A stretch of DNA of 64,000 nt from Pseudomonas violetae (GTDB lineage Bacteria; Pseudomonadota; Gammaproteobacteria; Pseudomonadales; Pseudomonadaceae). A program made the position numbers and the translations under genes. Positions 41,851 through 51,891 of this stretch are shown here, piece after piece. How positions within the stretch are numbered: position 1 is the first letter of the stretch; each line of letters begins with the position of its first letter. A model generated the notes under the pieces. The model did not search any database. It was not told the origin of the DNA and was given only the letters and a program-made list of their open reading frames with translations. Where the stretch lies: NCBI RefSeq assembly GCF_023072615.1, contig NZ_JAKNRW010000007.1:1-64000 (forward strand). Direction: 5' to 3'.

Positions 41851-43323
41851 TCAGAACACCGAGGCGTAATCGCCCAGTTCAACCTGTACCGATTTAATGC
41901 GCGTGAAGTTGTTCAGCGAGCTGATGCCGTTCTCGCGGCCAACACCCGACTGCTTGTAGCCACCCACCGGCATTTTCGCGTCGGACTCGCCCCAGGCGTT
42001 GATCCAGCAGATACCGGCTTCCAGTTGGTGAATCACTCGGTGAGCGCGGTTCAGGTCCTTGGTGACGATACCGGCGGCCAGGCCGAAGTCAGTGTCGTTG
42101 GCGCGACCGATCACTTCTTCTTCGCTGTCGTAGGTCAGGATCGCCATCACCGGGCCGAAGATTTCTTCGCGAACGATGGTCATCTCGTCTGTGCAATCGG
42201 TGAACACGGTCGGTGCCACGAAGGCGCCTTTGGCGAAATCACCCTCGGTCAGACGGCTGCCACCACACAGAACGCGAGCGCCTTCTTCTTTGCCTTTGGC
42301 GATATAACCCAGCACGCTTTCCATGTGGGCGAAGCTGACCAGCGGGCCGAAGTTGGTGTTCTCGTCCTCGGGGTTGCCGATGCGGATGCGCGCTACTCGC
42401 TCAGCGATCTTGGCTTCGAAAGCCGCCTTCAGCTGGGTCGGTACGAACACGCGAGTGCCGTTGGTGCAGACTTGGCCGGAGCTGTAGAAGTTGGCCATCA
42501 TCGCGGTGTCGGCGGCGCGATCGAGGTCGGCGTCATCAAAAATGATCAGCGGCGATTTGCCGCCCAGTTCCATGGTCACCTCTTTCAGCGATGAGCTGGA
42601 AGCGCTGGCCATGACCTTCTTGCCGGTGTCGGTGCCACCGGTGAAGGACACTTTCTCGATGCGCGGGTGCTCGGTCAGCCAGGTACCGACTTCACGGCCA
42701 CTGCCGGTCAGAACGTTGAACACGCCAGCCGGAACGCCGGCTTCGGTGTAGATCTCGGCCAGTTTCAGGGTCGTCAGGGAAGTCACTTCACTTGGCTTGA
42801 AGATCATCGCATTGCCGGCTGCCAGGGCAGGGGCAGACTTCCACAGGGCGATCTGAATCGGGTAGTTCCACGCGCCGATACCGGCTACCACGCCCAGCGG
42901 CTCGCGACGGGTGTAGACGAAGGAAGTGTCGCGCAGCGGAATCTGCTCGCCTTCGATGGCCGGCACCAGGCCTGCGTAGTATTCCAGCACGTCGGCACCG
43001 GTGACGATGTCGACATACTTGGTTTCGGAGAACGACTTGCCGGTGTCGAGGGTTTCCAGGGCGGCCAGTTCATCGTTGCGCTCGCGCAGGATGTCGACGG
43101 CGCGACGCAGGATGCGCGAACGCTCCATGGCGGTCATCGCGGCCCAGATTTTCTGGCCCTTTTCGGCGCTGACTACAGCGCGTTCCACGTCTTGCTTGGT
43201 CGCACGCTGGACGTTTGCGAGGACTTCACCGTTAGCCGGGTTGATGGCTTCGAAGGTGGCGTCGCTGCTGGCGTCGCTGTAGCCGCCATCAATGTAGAGT
43301 TTTTGCAGTTCGAAACGGGCCAT
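41851..43323 (-). CDS. betB: Betaine aldehyde dehydrogenase BetB
   Basis: NAD(P)-dependent oxidation of betaine aldehyde to glycine betaine, an osmoprotectant and carbon source. It is 490 residues, the standard length. Motifs are [16 protein letters not shown] [31 protein letters not shown], the catalytic Glu in [10 protein letters not shown], and the catalytic Cys in [15 protein letters not shown]. The second gene of betIBA; the betI stop is 118 bp upstream. Confidence 0.97.
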   Translation of the reverse strand: MARFELQKLYIDGGYSDASSDATFEAINPANGEVLANVQRATKQDVERAVVSAEKGQKIWAAMTAMERSRILRRAVDILRERNDELAALETLDTGKSFSETKYVDIVTGADVLEYYAGLVPAIEGEQIPLRDTSFVYTRREPLGVVAGIGAWNYPIQIALWKSAPALAAGNAMIFKPSEVTSLTTLKLAEIYTEAGVPAGVFNVLTGSGREVGTWLTEHPRIEKVSFTGGTDTGKKVMASASSSSLKEVTMELGGKSPLIIFDDADLDRAADTAMMANFYSSGQVCTNGTRVFVPTQLKAAFEAKIAERVARIRIGNPEDENTNFGPLVSFAHMESVLGYIAKGKEEGARVLCGGSRLTEGDFAKGAFVAPTVFTDCTDEMTIVREEIFGPVMAILTYDSEEEVIGRANDTDFGLAAGIVTKDLNRAHRVIHQLEAGICWINAWGESDAKMPVGGYKQSGVGRENGISSLNNFTRIKSVQVELGDYASVF

Positions 43324-43441
43324 AAAGTCCTCGCAAGAGCATAAGTGGGTTGGCGGTAACCACTGCGGGTGAAGCCAGGTCCCCTAAGGTTGTGGCAACA
43401 CCGATCAGTAGCAGTTCAGGGGTTGAGCGTTTATGTGTGCT

Positions 43442-44035
43442 CTAACTCACCTGCTTGGCCAATTGGATATCCATGTATTCGTAAGCGATCTGTTGGGCCT
43501 GCTCGGTGTCGAAAGCATCTCCCGACAGCGCGCCGCGTAACCACAAGCCATCAATGAGGGCTGCCAGGCCACGGGCTGCACTGCGCGCGTCATCGAGCGG
43601 CAATACACGGCGGAACTGGCAGCACAGGTTGGAATACAGACGGTGATCGTTGATCCGCTGCAACCTGTGCAAAGACGGCTGGTGCATGCTGGTGGCCCAA
43701 AAGGCCAACCAGGTTTTCATTGCCGGGCCATTGACCTGGCTGGCGTCGAAGTTGCCTTCGATGATCACCTGCAGATGCGCCTGCGGGCTGTCATCTGTCA
43801 GCGCCTGGCGACGCGCGGTGACGTTCTCGCTGAGTACATTCATCAGATACCGCATCGTGGCGGCGATCAGGCCATTCTTGTCCTGAAAATAGTGACTGAT
43901 GATGCCATTCGAGACACCGGCCAAACGGGCGATCAGCGCAATGCTGGCGTCCCCCATTCCGACCTGATCGACAGCCATCAATGTGGCTTCGATCAACTGC
44001 TGGCGGCGGATGGGTTGCATACCGACCTTGGGCAT
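43442..44035 (-). CDS. betI: Choline-responsive repressor BetI
   Basis: TetR-family repressor of the bet genes, released by choline. It is 197 residues from the ATG at 44035 ([15 protein letters not shown], the conserved N-terminus), with AAGGAG upstream; an in-frame start at 44044 overlaps that site. The N-terminal HTH is [30 protein letters not shown]. It is divergent from betT, with a 20-bp palindrome between them. Confidence 0.96.
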   Translation of the reverse strand: MPKVGMQPIRRQQLIEATLMAVDQVGMGDASIALIARLAGVSNGIISHYFQDKNGLIAATMRYLMNVLSENVTARRQALTDDSPQAHLQVIIEGNFDASQVNGPAMKTWLAFWATSMHQPSLHRLQRINDHRLYSNLCCQFRRVLPLDDARSAARGLAALIDGLWLRGALSGDAFDTEQAQQIAYEYMDIQLAKQVS

Positions 44036-44105
44036 CTTGCACATCTCCTTAGGCCTTCCGGCAGACGTGGAACGTCTATCGGATTGAGGGCCAGTCTATT
44101 TTGTT

Positions 44106-44125
44106 TTGATTGAACGTTCAATCAA
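44106..44125. promoter_or_regulatory. BetI operator palindrome
   Basis: Perfect 20-bp palindrome TTGATTGAACGTTCAATCAA in the 322-bp betI-betT gap, 71 bp before betI. Its form and location match TetR-type BetI operators. It can control both divergent genes. The rest of the gap shows no gene. Confidence 0.88.
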
Positions 44126-44357
44126 CAAAGAATAAGCTCTGCGACAAATCGTCGCTGTTTACAGATTTTTCCCACGTGTAAGTGGCGATAAACCGACATC
44201 CAAAATCGCTCGAAACCTTGGCGCCCCGGCGCTTGCGGGCTTTTGCGCATTTTCGGGGTGTCTTTATATCACCCGCTGGTCGGCTGCCAACTAACCGATT
44301 GGTCGGGTACCGCTTTGCCTTGTGTTCTTCTCTCGCACTGCCCGGAGCATCTGTGCC

Positions 44358-46364
44358 ATGAGTTCTGCCTCTCTTATAAAGACCCCACCCGAGAAGGTGA
44401 CGGTCAACGGTTGGGTGTTCTACACCTCTACCGCGCTGATCCTGTTATTGACCGTCATTCTAATCATCGCCCCGCAAGAGGCCGGCAGATTGCTCGGCAT
44501 CGCCCAGGCCTGGTTGTCCCGCAGCTTCGGCTGGTACTACATGGTGGTGATTGCCGCTTACCTGGTGTTTGTCATCGGCCTGGCGTTCTCGTCCTACGGC
44601 AAACTCAAGCTGGGCAGCAAGGACGACTCCCCGGACTTCAGCTATGGCGCCTGGGCGGGCATGCTGTTCTCGTCGGGGATCGGCATCTCGCTGTTGTATT
44701 TCGGTGCTTCCGAACCCCTGGATCACTACTTCAACCCGCCGGAAGGCGTGGCCGGCAGCAACATGGCTGCACGTCAGGCGGTACAGCTGACGTTCCTGCA
44801 TTGGGGCCTGCATGGCTGGGCGATTTATGCACTGGTCGGCCTTGCCGTGGCGTACTTTGCCTACCGTCATAACCAGCCGCTGGCGTTGCGTTCGGCGCTG
44901 TACCCGCTGGTGGGTGAGCGCTGGGTCAAGGGCGCGGCCGGCCATGCGGTAGACGGCTTCGGCATGTTCGTGACCTTGTTGGGGCTGGTGACCAACCTGG
45001 GCATTGGCTCGCTGCAGGTGTCGTCGGGCCTGGAAAATCTGTTCGGCATGGAGCACAACAACACCAACCTGCTGATCGTGATCATCGTGATGAGCACCGT
45101 GGCGACCATTGCTGCGGTGTCGGGCGTGGAGAACGGCATTCGTCGGTTGTCCAATCTGAACATCATCCTGTTCAGCGGCTTGTTGATTTTTGTGCTGTTG
45201 TTCGGTCCGACCCTGCACCTGCTCAACGGCTTTGTGCAGAACATCGGCGACTACATGAACGGTATCGTGCTGAAAACCTTCGACCTTTATGTGTACGAAG
45301 GCGACGGTGCCAAGACCGAACGCTGGATGGGCCTGTGGACCCTGTTCTACTGGGCCTGGTGGATTTCCTGGGCGCCATTCGTGGGCATGTTCATCGCGCG
45401 TATTTCCCGTGGGCGCACCGTGCGTGAACTGGTAGCCGGCGTGCTCCTGATTCCGCTGGGCTTCACCCTGGCGTGGCTGTCGATCTTCGGTAACTCGGCC
45501 CTGGACCTGGTGATGAACCATGGGGCGGTGGAGCTCGGCAAGACCGCGCTGGAACAGCCGTCCATGGCGATCTACCAGTTGCTGGAGCATTACCCAGCCT
45601 CGAAAGTGGTGATCGGCGTGTCGATCTTCGTAGGTTTTGTGCTGTTCCTGACGCCAGCGGATTCCGGCGCGGTGATGATGGCGAACCTGTCGTGCAAGGG
45701 TGGCAATGTTGATGAAGATGCGCCGCACTGGTTGCGGATCTTCTGGTCTGCGGTGATCACCCTGGTGACCATCGGCCTGTTGTTTGCGGGTAACTTCGAA
45801 GCCATGCAAACCATGGTAGTGCTGGCTGGCCTGCCATTCTCGGTGGTGCTGGTGTTCTTCATGTTCGGCTTGCACAAGGCCATGCGCCAGGACGTGCAGA
45901 TCGAACAGGAGCAGGCGGAGCTGGCCGCGCGCGGCCGACGTGGTTTCAGTGAGCGCCTGACCCAGTTGGACCTGCAACCGAACCAGTCGATCGTTCAGCG
46001 TTTCATGGACAAACAGGTGTCCCCTGCGGTGGAAGAGGCGGCGGTGCTGTTGCGCGGCCAGGGCCTGGATGTGCAGACATTGCTGGGCAAGGCCAAGCGC
46101 TGCATGGGCCTGCGGATCGAGATGGAAGAGGGAAATCCGTTTGTCTACGAAGTGAGCCTGGATGGGTATCTGGCAGCGGCCAGCGATATGGTCTCGGCTG
46201 AAAGTGCTGATGAACCTCGTGCGCGCTACTACCGTGCCGAGGTGTACCTGCACAACGGCAGCCAGGATTACGACTTGATGGGTTTCACCCAGGATCAGAT
46301 CACCCGTGACGTGCTCGATCAGTTTGAAAGCCATCGGCAGCTCCTTGGCCGTGTCTATAGCTGA
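44358..46364 (+). CDS. betT: High-affinity choline transporter BetT (BCCT family)
   Basis: Proton- or sodium-driven inner-membrane choline importer of 668 residues with 12 helices. The BCCT signature in helix 8 is seen as LWTLFYWAWWISWAPFVGMFIARISRGR. The first helix region GWVFYTSTALILLL and FSSGIGISLLYFGASEPL are also typical. The C-terminal cytoplasmic tail of about 150 residues is as in long BetT proteins, where it senses osmotic stress. The start ATG at 44358 has GGAG ten nt upstream. Divergent from betI. Confidence 0.96.
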   Translation: MSSASLIKTPPEKVTVNGWVFYTSTALILLLTVILIIAPQEAGRLLGIAQAWLSRSFGWYYMVVIAAYLVFVIGLAFSSYGKLKLGSKDDSPDFSYGAWAGMLFSSGIGISLLYFGASEPLDHYFNPPEGVAGSNMAARQAVQLTFLHWGLHGWAIYALVGLAVAYFAYRHNQPLALRSALYPLVGERWVKGAAGHAVDGFGMFVTLLGLVTNLGIGSLQVSSGLENLFGMEHNNTNLLIVIIVMSTVATIAAVSGVENGIRRLSNLNIILFSGLLIFVLLFGPTLHLLNGFVQNIGDYMNGIVLKTFDLYVYEGDGAKTERWMGLWTLFYWAWWISWAPFVGMFIARISRGRTVRELVAGVLLIPLGFTLAWLSIFGNSALDLVMNHGAVELGKTALEQPSMAIYQLLEHYPASKVVIGVSIFVGFVLFLTPADSGAVMMANLSCKGGNVDEDAPHWLRIFWSAVITLVTIGLLFAGNFEAMQTMVVLAGLPFSVVLVFFMFGLHKAMRQDVQIEQEQAELAARGRRGFSERLTQLDLQPNQSIVQRFMDKQVSPAVEEAAVLLRGQGLDVQTLLGKAKRCMGLRIEMEEGNPFVYEVSLDGYLAAASDMVSAESADEPRARYYRAEVYLHNGSQDYDLMGFTQDQITRDVLDQFESHRQLLGRVYS

Positions 46365-46388
46365 GATCAGGCGATGCGGTAAAGCTGT

Positions 46389-46483
46389 TGTGGCGAGGGA
46401 GCTCGCTCCCGCTGGGTTGCGAAGCGACCCCAAGAATTTGTGAGTGCTGCGCACTCAAGCGGGAGCAAGCTCCCTCGCCACAG
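46389..46483. repeat. REP doublet (GGGAGCTTGCTCCC type)
   Basis: Arms TGTGGCGAGGGAGCTCGCTC and GAGCAAGCTCCCTCGCCACA. The interior GCTGGGTTGCGAAGCGACCC is the inverted form of the interior seen at 34617-34750. It lies between betT and the converging cbcV. Confidence 0.9.
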
Positions 46484-46516
46484 GTGTCAGCATTTCAAGC
46501 GAGATATTTGCACTAA

Positions 46517-46549
46517 CAAAAACGCCGCGATCCTCTCGCGGCGTTTTTG
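46517..46549. terminator. Bidirectional rho-independent terminator, betT / cbcV
   Basis: CAAAAACGCCGCGA, loop TCCTCT, CGCGGCGTTTTTG. A-tract and T-tract on both sides serve both converging genes. Confidence 0.92.
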
Positions 46550-46560
46550 TGTCTGCTGTC

Positions 46561-47739
46561 TTACCCCAGGTTCTTGCCGAGCAGCGCGTGATAAAGCTCG
46601 CTGTCCCCCAGAATCCCGACCACCTTGTTGTTGTCGTGCAGCACCAGCTTGTTGCCGGTCTGGTAACGAATCTGCAACGCGTCGCGCATGCCGATGTTCG
46701 AGTCCACCAGGGTCGGCAGGCGACCCAGGCCATCCACTGCCTGCCCGGGTGCCCAGTTCTGCAGATCAAGGCTTGCACCATTCTGGTGGGCGCCCTTGAT
46801 GGTGTTACCTTCGGCCAGGTCCAGCCACGAATCGCCACTCGGGTCGAGGCATACCGAACCGTTGATGCGTTTGCACTTGTCCAGGGTGCGCATCAGGCTG
46901 CGGCCACACAGCACGTTCAGCGGGTTGGTATGGGCAACGAACGTTCGCACGTAGTCGTCCGCCGGGTTGAGAACGATTTCCTCGGGCACGCTGTACTGGA
47001 TGATCCGACCGTCTTTCATGATCGCGATGCGACTGCCCAGCTTCAGGGCTTCATCGAGGTCATGACTTACGAAGACGATAGTCTTGCTGAGCTTGCGTTG
47101 CAGTTCCAGCAACTCATCTTGCAGGCCCTGGCGAATCAATGGGTCAAGCGCCGAGAACGGTTCGTCCATCAGCAGGATGTCGGCGTCCATGGCCAGCGCA
47201 CGGGCCAGGCCGACGCGTTGCTGCATGCCGCCGGAGAGCTCGTCGGGCTTCTTGTTGCGCCATTGGGTCAGGCCTACCAGTTCGAGTTTTTCATCGACCA
47301 GTTTCTTGCGCTCCTTCTCCGGACGCCCCTGCATTTCCAGGCCGAAGCTGATGTTCTCGCGCACCGTAAGCCAGGGCATCAGGGCGAATTTTTGAAACAC
47401 CATGGCGATGCGCTTGGTGCGCATCATCTTCAGCTCTGCTGGGGTACAGGAAGCGATGTCGATCTGCTTGCCTTCGTGTTCTACGAACAGCTTGCCGCGG
47501 CTCACGGTGTTGAGGCCGTTGATGCAGCGCAGCAGGCTGGATTTACCGGAACCGGACAGGCCCATCAGTACGCAGATTTCACCTTTCTCAATGTCCAGGC
47601 TGGCGTTTTCCACGCCAACGATCTGCCCGGTTTTCTTCAGGATCTGGTCGCGGGTCATGCCCTGGTCAAGCAGCTTGAGCGCCTCTCGCGGGTCCTTGGA
47701 AAAGATTACGTCAACGTCTTCGAAGCGAATAATGCTCAT
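46561..47739 (-). CDS. cbcV: Choline/betaine/carnitine ABC transporter ATP-binding protein
   Basis: A 392-residue ATPase of the ProV/OpuA type that powers import of quaternary amines. Motifs are Walker A GLSGSGKSS, signature LSGGMQQRVGLARAL, Walker B ILLMDEPFSALDP and the switch His in VFVSHDLDEAL. The C-terminal 110 residues carry CBS-like stretches (LVDSNIGMRDALQIRYQTGNKLVLHDNNKVVGILGDSEL). The ATG overlaps the cbcW stop by 4 bp. Last gene of cbcX-cbcW-cbcV. Confidence 0.95.
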   Translation of the reverse strand: MSIIRFEDVDVIFSKDPREALKLLDQGMTRDQILKKTGQIVGVENASLDIEKGEICVLMGLSGSGKSSLLRCINGLNTVSRGKLFVEHEGKQIDIASCTPAELKMMRTKRIAMVFQKFALMPWLTVRENISFGLEMQGRPEKERKKLVDEKLELVGLTQWRNKKPDELSGGMQQRVGLARALAMDADILLMDEPFSALDPLIRQGLQDELLELQRKLSKTIVFVSHDLDEALKLGSRIAIMKDGRIIQYSVPEEIVLNPADDYVRTFVAHTNPLNVLCGRSLMRTLDKCKRINGSVCLDPSGDSWLDLAEGNTIKGAHQNGASLDLQNWAPGQAVDGLGRLPTLVDSNIGMRDALQIRYQTGNKLVLHDNNKVVGILGDSELYHALLGKNLG

Positions 47740-48581
47740 GCGTCACCCCCTGCTTTAGCGTCGGGTTGTTTGCAGATACGGTCGAGCATGATCGCCAGCA
47801 GTACGATCGCCAGGCCGGCTTCGAAGCCCAGGGCGATATCAGCAGTGTTCAGTGCGTTGACCACGGGTTTGCCCAGGCCGTCGGCGCCCACCAGTGCGGC
47901 AATCACCACCATCGACAACGACAACATGATGCACTGGGTGATCCCGGCTGCAATGCTTGGCATCGCGTGGGGCAGTTCAATCCGTGAGAGCAATTGACGG
48001 CGCGAGCAGCCGAAGGCTTTGCCGGCGTCCATCAGTTCCTGTGGAACATCCCGGATACCCAGGTATGTCAGGCGGATCGGCGCGGCGATCGCGAACACCA
48101 CCGTGGAGATCAGTCCCGGCACCACGCCCAACCCGAAGAGGGTCAGGGTCGGAATGAGGTATACGAAGGTCGGTACGGTCTGCATAAGATCGAGCACCGG
48201 ACGCATCATGGTGTAGAACATAGGCTTATGCGCGGCAACGATGCCCAGCGGCACACCTATAACCACGCAGACCAGGGTGGCGAACAACACCTGGGCGAGG
48301 GTTTCCATGGTTTCCTGCCAGTACCCCAGATTGAGGATCAGCAGGAAGGAGGCGATGACAAAAACCGTCAGTCCCCACTTTCGTTGAATGAAATGCGCAA
48401 GCAGTGCGACAAGGCCGATCAATGCCAGCGGGTTGAACCAGGTGAGCGCAAAAGTCACGCCGTGGATCATCGTTTCAAGAGTCACAGCGATTGCGTCGAA
48501 GGTGTTGGCGCCATGTTGCGTCAACCATTCGACGAAGCCCGCAATGTACTCGCCTAAAGGGATTTTCTGATCAATCAGCAT
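47736..48581 (-). CDS. cbcW: Choline/betaine/carnitine ABC transporter permease
   Basis: A 281-residue inner-membrane permease of the ProW/OpuAB type. Six or so helices surround the permease EAA-like loop DVPQELMDAGKAFGCSRRQLLSRIELPHAMPSIAAGI. The start ATG at 48581 (MLIDQKIPLGEYIAGFVEWL) gives the family length; longer in-frame starts at 48599 and 48641 lack a ribosome site. It follows cbcX by 66 bp and overlaps cbcV. Confidence 0.95.
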   Translation of the reverse strand: MLIDQKIPLGEYIAGFVEWLTQHGANTFDAIAVTLETMIHGVTFALTWFNPLALIGLVALLAHFIQRKWGLTVFVIASFLLILNLGYWQETMETLAQVLFATLVCVVIGVPLGIVAAHKPMFYTMMRPVLDLMQTVPTFVYLIPTLTLFGLGVVPGLISTVVFAIAAPIRLTYLGIRDVPQELMDAGKAFGCSRRQLLSRIELPHAMPSIAAGITQCIMLSLSMVVIAALVGADGLGKPVVNALNTADIALGFEAGLAIVLLAIMLDRICKQPDAKAGGDA

Positions 48582-48647
48582 GGTATTGAACGTCCGCATG
48601 CAAGGAAATAACAGCTCGGGCAACCTGGGGTTGCCCGGCATAAACGA

Positions 48648-49595
48648 TTACTGTGCGAGCTTGGCTTTCACGGCCTCCAGGCCTGGTTTACCGTCAATGG
48701 TGGTTACGCCAGCGAGCCAGGTATCGAGCACCTGTGGATTCTTTTTCAGCCAGGCCTTGGCGGCCGCATCAGGTTTCATCTTGTCGTCCAGGACGTTGCC
48801 CATCAGCGTGCTTTCCATGTCTAGGGTGAACGCCAGGTTCTTCAGCAACTGACCGACGTTGCTGCATTCCTGGGCGTAACCCTTGCGGGTGTTGGTGAAG
48901 ATGGTCGCCTGGCCGAAGTTGGGCCCGAAGAAATCGTCGCCGCCGGTCAGGTATTTCATCTTGAAGCGAGTGTTCATCGGGTGTGGTTCCCAGCCCAGGA
49001 ATACCACTGCGGTGTTGCGCCGCTGCGCACGATCGACTTGCGAGAGCATGCCTGCCTCGCTGGACTCGACCACCTTGAAGCCGGCGTCCTTGAGGCCGAA
49101 GGCGTTCTTGTCGATCATGCTCTGGATCAGACGATTGCCGTCGTTGCCGGGTTCGATGCCATAGATCTTGCCGTCGAGCTCCTTCTTGAACTTGGCGATG
49201 TCGGCAAAATCTTTCAGCCCCTTGTTATACAAATCTTCGGGAACAGCCAAGGTGTATTTCGCGTCTTCAAGGTTGGCGCGCAGGGTGTCCACGGTACCGG
49301 CATCACGATAGGCCTTGATGTCGTTTTCCATGGTCGGCATCCAGTTACCCAGGAACACGTCCATGTTCTTGCCGTCGGCCAGGGACTTGTAGGTCACCGG
49401 CACGGAGATCATTGTGGTTTTGGTCTTGTACCCCAGTGCGTCGAGCACGACGCTCGTGGTAGCGGTGGTGACGGTGATGTCGGTCCAGCCGACATCGGAG
49501 AAGTTTACGGTGCTGCATTGAGCCGGTTCTACAGCTTGCGCCAGAGCCGGCAGACTAAGCATGGCGGCCAACAACAACGACGGGGAACCTTTCAT
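48648..49595 (-). CDS. cbcX: Choline-binding periplasmic protein of the cbc transporter
   Basis: A 315-residue periplasmic binding protein with a cleavable signal (LLLAAMLSLPALAQAVEP). The mature part shows CSTVNFSDVGWTDITVTTATTSVVLDALGYK and FLGNWMPTMENDI, the OpuAC/ChoX pattern with aromatic residues for trimethylammonium. It is like CaiX at 57660-58604. In P. aeruginosa CbcX prefers choline. The ATG at 49595 has AGGAG seven nt upstream. A 21-bp-period direct repeat lies 162 bp upstream. Confidence 0.95.
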   Translation of the reverse strand: MKGSPSLLLAAMLSLPALAQAVEPAQCSTVNFSDVGWTDITVTTATTSVVLDALGYKTKTTMISVPVTYKSLADGKNMDVFLGNWMPTMENDIKAYRDAGTVDTLRANLEDAKYTLAVPEDLYNKGLKDFADIAKFKKELDGKIYGIEPGNDGNRLIQSMIDKNAFGLKDAGFKVVESSEAGMLSQVDRAQRRNTAVVFLGWEPHPMNTRFKMKYLTGGDDFFGPNFGQATIFTNTRKGYAQECSNVGQLLKNLAFTLDMESTLMGNVLDDKMKPDAAAKAWLKKNPQVLDTWLAGVTTIDGKPGLEAVKAKLAQ

Positions 49596-49756
49596 TGACG
49601 GACTCCTGGGTGTTTTTTTTGGCAGTGTTCCGACTGGACCACCGCACTTATAGATAGGTTGCGGTTGGATGGCGTTTTCAGACAGCTCTACCACGGCGCC
49701 TTGCAATCGAGTCGATACGATCATGTACCAGTGAAAATCTGACGCCTACAGGGTGC

Positions 49757-49789
49757 GTCGTATCCAGTACAGGGATGGTCGCATCCAGT
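49757..49789. promoter_or_regulatory. Direct repeats with 21-bp period upstream of cbcX
   Basis: GTCGTATCCAGT and GTCGCATCCAGT start exactly 21 bp apart, two helical turns, as bound by dimers of AraC-family activators. They lie 162 bp before cbcX and 246 bp before sdaB, in the 439-bp gap 49596-50034, which otherwise has no gene. GbdR, encoded nearby, is the natural candidate; binding is inferred. Confidence 0.6.
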
Positions 49790-50034
49790 GTCGGTGACGT
49801 CGTTTACAGCTTTTTTCTGCCCTGTTTGCCCCTCTGCTCCGCAAAAAAACGGCGAAACCATAGCGTTGGCGACTCGCGGCGTTGGCGGACAAGAGTACGT
49901 CGGTTCGAGACGTCGAACGACCGGGTAAAAGCCTGATGATGCAGCCATATCGGCGGATTGCAGCTTGAGCGTAGCAGCTCCGTCACTGGGCGCTTCTGCG
50001 TCTGGAGTTGGGCATATCCAGGAGTTAGGCAGTA

Positions 50035-51411
50035 ATGGCTATCAGCGTTTTCGACCTGTTCAAAATCGGCATTGGCCCTTCCAGTTCGCACACTGTGGGG
50101 CCTATGCGCGCTGCAGCGCTATTCGTGCAGGGCTTGCGTGAGCAGGGACTGCTTGAGCAGGTGAGGCGCGTCGAAGTCCAGCTTTATGGTTCGCTGTCAG
50201 CCACCGGCATCGGTCACGGTAGCGACAATGCGGTGATCATGGGTTTGATGGGTGAGTGGCCGGACGCGATCGATCCGTCGCAGATCGGCATTCGCATCGC
50301 TACCCTGCGTGAAACTGATGAGTTGCTGCTTGATGGCCATTTGCCGGTTCCGTTCATCTGGGCCCGGGATATGCGCCTGATTGACGAAAACCTGCCATTC
50401 CATCCCAATGCCATGACGTTGATTGTTGAAGGCGAAGCGGGAGAGCTGCACCGCGATACCTACTATTCAGTGGGCGGCGGTTTTGTCGTGGATCAAGCGC
50501 AGGCCAGCAGCGGCGTGGTGGATATGGATCGCACCGAGTTGCCATACGATTTTTCCAGTGCGGTCGAGTTGCTGAGTCTGTGTCAGGAACACAACCTGCG
50601 AGTTGCCGAGCTGATGATGGCTAACGAAAAGGTCTGGCGCAGTGAAGACGAAATTCGTGCCGGGCTGATGAAGCTCTGGCGAGCCATGCAGGACTGCGTC
50701 GAACAAGGCCTCAAGCACGAAGGCATCCTGCCGGGTGGCCTGAATGTGCGACGTCGAGCCGCCAGGTTGTACCGCAGTTTGCAGGAGCTTGGAAAGCCGA
50801 ATGTAATCGGCTCGACGCTGAGTGCGATGGAGTGGGTCAACCTGTTCGCCTTGGCGGTCAACGAAGAAAATGCTGCGGGTGGGCGCATGGTCACTGCGCC
50901 GACCAATGGCGCGGCGGGGATCATTCCCGCAGTGCTGCATTACTTCATGAAGTTCAGCGAAGCAGTGACTGACACCAATGTCGTGGACTATTTCCTGAGT
51001 GCGGCGGCGGTGGGAATCCTGTGCAAGAAGAACGCTTCGATCTCCGGGGCCGAAGTCGGTTGTCAGGGTGAAGTGGGTTCGGCCTGTGCCATGGCGGCGG
51101 CGGGGCTGGCGGAGATCCTCGGCGCCACGCCGGAGCAGCTGTGTAACGCGGCTGAAATTGGTCTGGAGCATAACCTCGGACTGACCTGCGACCCGGTGGG
51201 CGGACTCGTGCAGGTGCCGTGCATCGAGCGCAATGCGATTGCGGCGGTGAAGGCGATCAATGCGGCGCAGATGGCGTTGCGTGGGGATGGGCAGCATTTC
51301 ATCTCGCTGGACCGGGTGATCCGCACCATGCGCGATACCGGGGCGGACATGCATGACAAGTATAAAGAGACGTCGCGGGGCGGGTTGGCGGTGAGTGCCG
51401 TCGAGTGTTGA
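50035..51411 (+). CDS. sdaB: L-serine ammonia-lyase (iron-sulfur type)
   Basis: Oxygen-sensitive [4Fe-4S] enzyme turning serine into pyruvate and ammonia. It is 458 residues, single chain. The N-terminal beta domain starts SVFDLFKIGIGPSSSHTVGPMRAA and the catalytic part has TAPTNGAAGIIPAVLHYF, SISGAEVGCQGEVGSACAMAA and TCDPVGGLVQVPCIERNA with the cluster Cys. In P. aeruginosa the same gene lies between cbcXWV and gbdR and handles serine formed from betaine-derived glycine. ATG 50035 follows AGGAG. Confidence 0.95.
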   Translation: MAISVFDLFKIGIGPSSSHTVGPMRAAALFVQGLREQGLLEQVRRVEVQLYGSLSATGIGHGSDNAVIMGLMGEWPDAIDPSQIGIRIATLRETDELLLDGHLPVPFIWARDMRLIDENLPFHPNAMTLIVEGEAGELHRDTYYSVGGGFVVDQAQASSGVVDMDRTELPYDFSSAVELLSLCQEHNLRVAELMMANEKVWRSEDEIRAGLMKLWRAMQDCVEQGLKHEGILPGGLNVRRRAARLYRSLQELGKPNVIGSTLSAMEWVNLFALAVNEENAAGGRMVTAPTNGAAGIIPAVLHYFMKFSEAVTDTNVVDYFLSAAAVGILCKKNASISGAEVGCQGEVGSACAMAAAGLAEILGATPEQLCNAAEIGLEHNLGLTCDPVGGLVQVPCIERNAIAAVKAINAAQMALRGDGQHFISLDRVIRTMRDTGADMHDKYKETSRGGLAVSAVEC

Positions 51412-51425
51412 GACCGTGTTGAACC

Positions 51426-51447
51426 CATCGCGGGCTTGCCCGCGATG
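51426..51447. repeat. Single REP-type hairpin after sdaB
   Basis: Arms CATCGCGGGC and GCCCGCGATG with a TT centre, 15 bp past the sdaB stop. It may act as a processing or termination hairpin. Confidence 0.7.
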
Positions 51448-51758
51448 TTGCCAGATCAGTCAAAACTGCGCGCAAAGTGAACACGTAATCCCTAATACGC
51501 CACCTTTTAGCGCGTCGCTTACAGATAAGCGACTTCGACAGGATCGGGGATCCCAATCGTCGCTGACCGCCTGTCACCTGTGCTTGTGGTGACACTCTCT
51601 CAGGACACGCCGCAGCCCTGTTCCCACAAGTGCTACCGATTTGCTCACACCTCACCCGGCCTAGCGCCTGTCCTGCCTGATGGCCATTTAAACCCCTACT
51701 ATCCACGTGTCCTTTTTTAGAAGCATCGGGACACATTTCGACGTCGTTTTTAGGAGTT

Positions 51759-51776
51759 ATTGAACGCGCATTCAAT
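51759..51776. promoter_or_regulatory. ATTGAA-TTCAAT inverted repeat upstream of gbdR
   Basis: ATTGAACGCGCATTCAAT has the same half-sites as the BetI operator at 44106-44125 but with a six-base instead of two-base centre. It lies 115 bp before gbdR. A second inverted repeat GTGTCC (51707-51712) / GGACAC (51729-51734) lies just upstream. The 480-bp gap 51412-51891 has no other recognisable gene. Confidence 0.45.
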
Positions 51777-51891
51777 TTTAGGCATGGCAATTGCTCTGTC
51801 ATTACAAAGCCAGTCTCCCACGCGAGAACGACGGCAATAACAAGAGCCTCCGCCTGAGGCCATCACCCGCTTTGTGTGAGGAGATATTGCG

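Noticed and set aside
44460..46454. 664-codon minus-strand open frame opposite betT
   Set aside because: His- and Gln-rich translation with no family likeness; betT has clear BCCT motifs.
49804..50091. Short minus-strand frame in the cbcX-sdaB gap
   Set aside because: Overlaps the sdaB start, has no ribosome site, and its translation is Arg-rich without family likeness.
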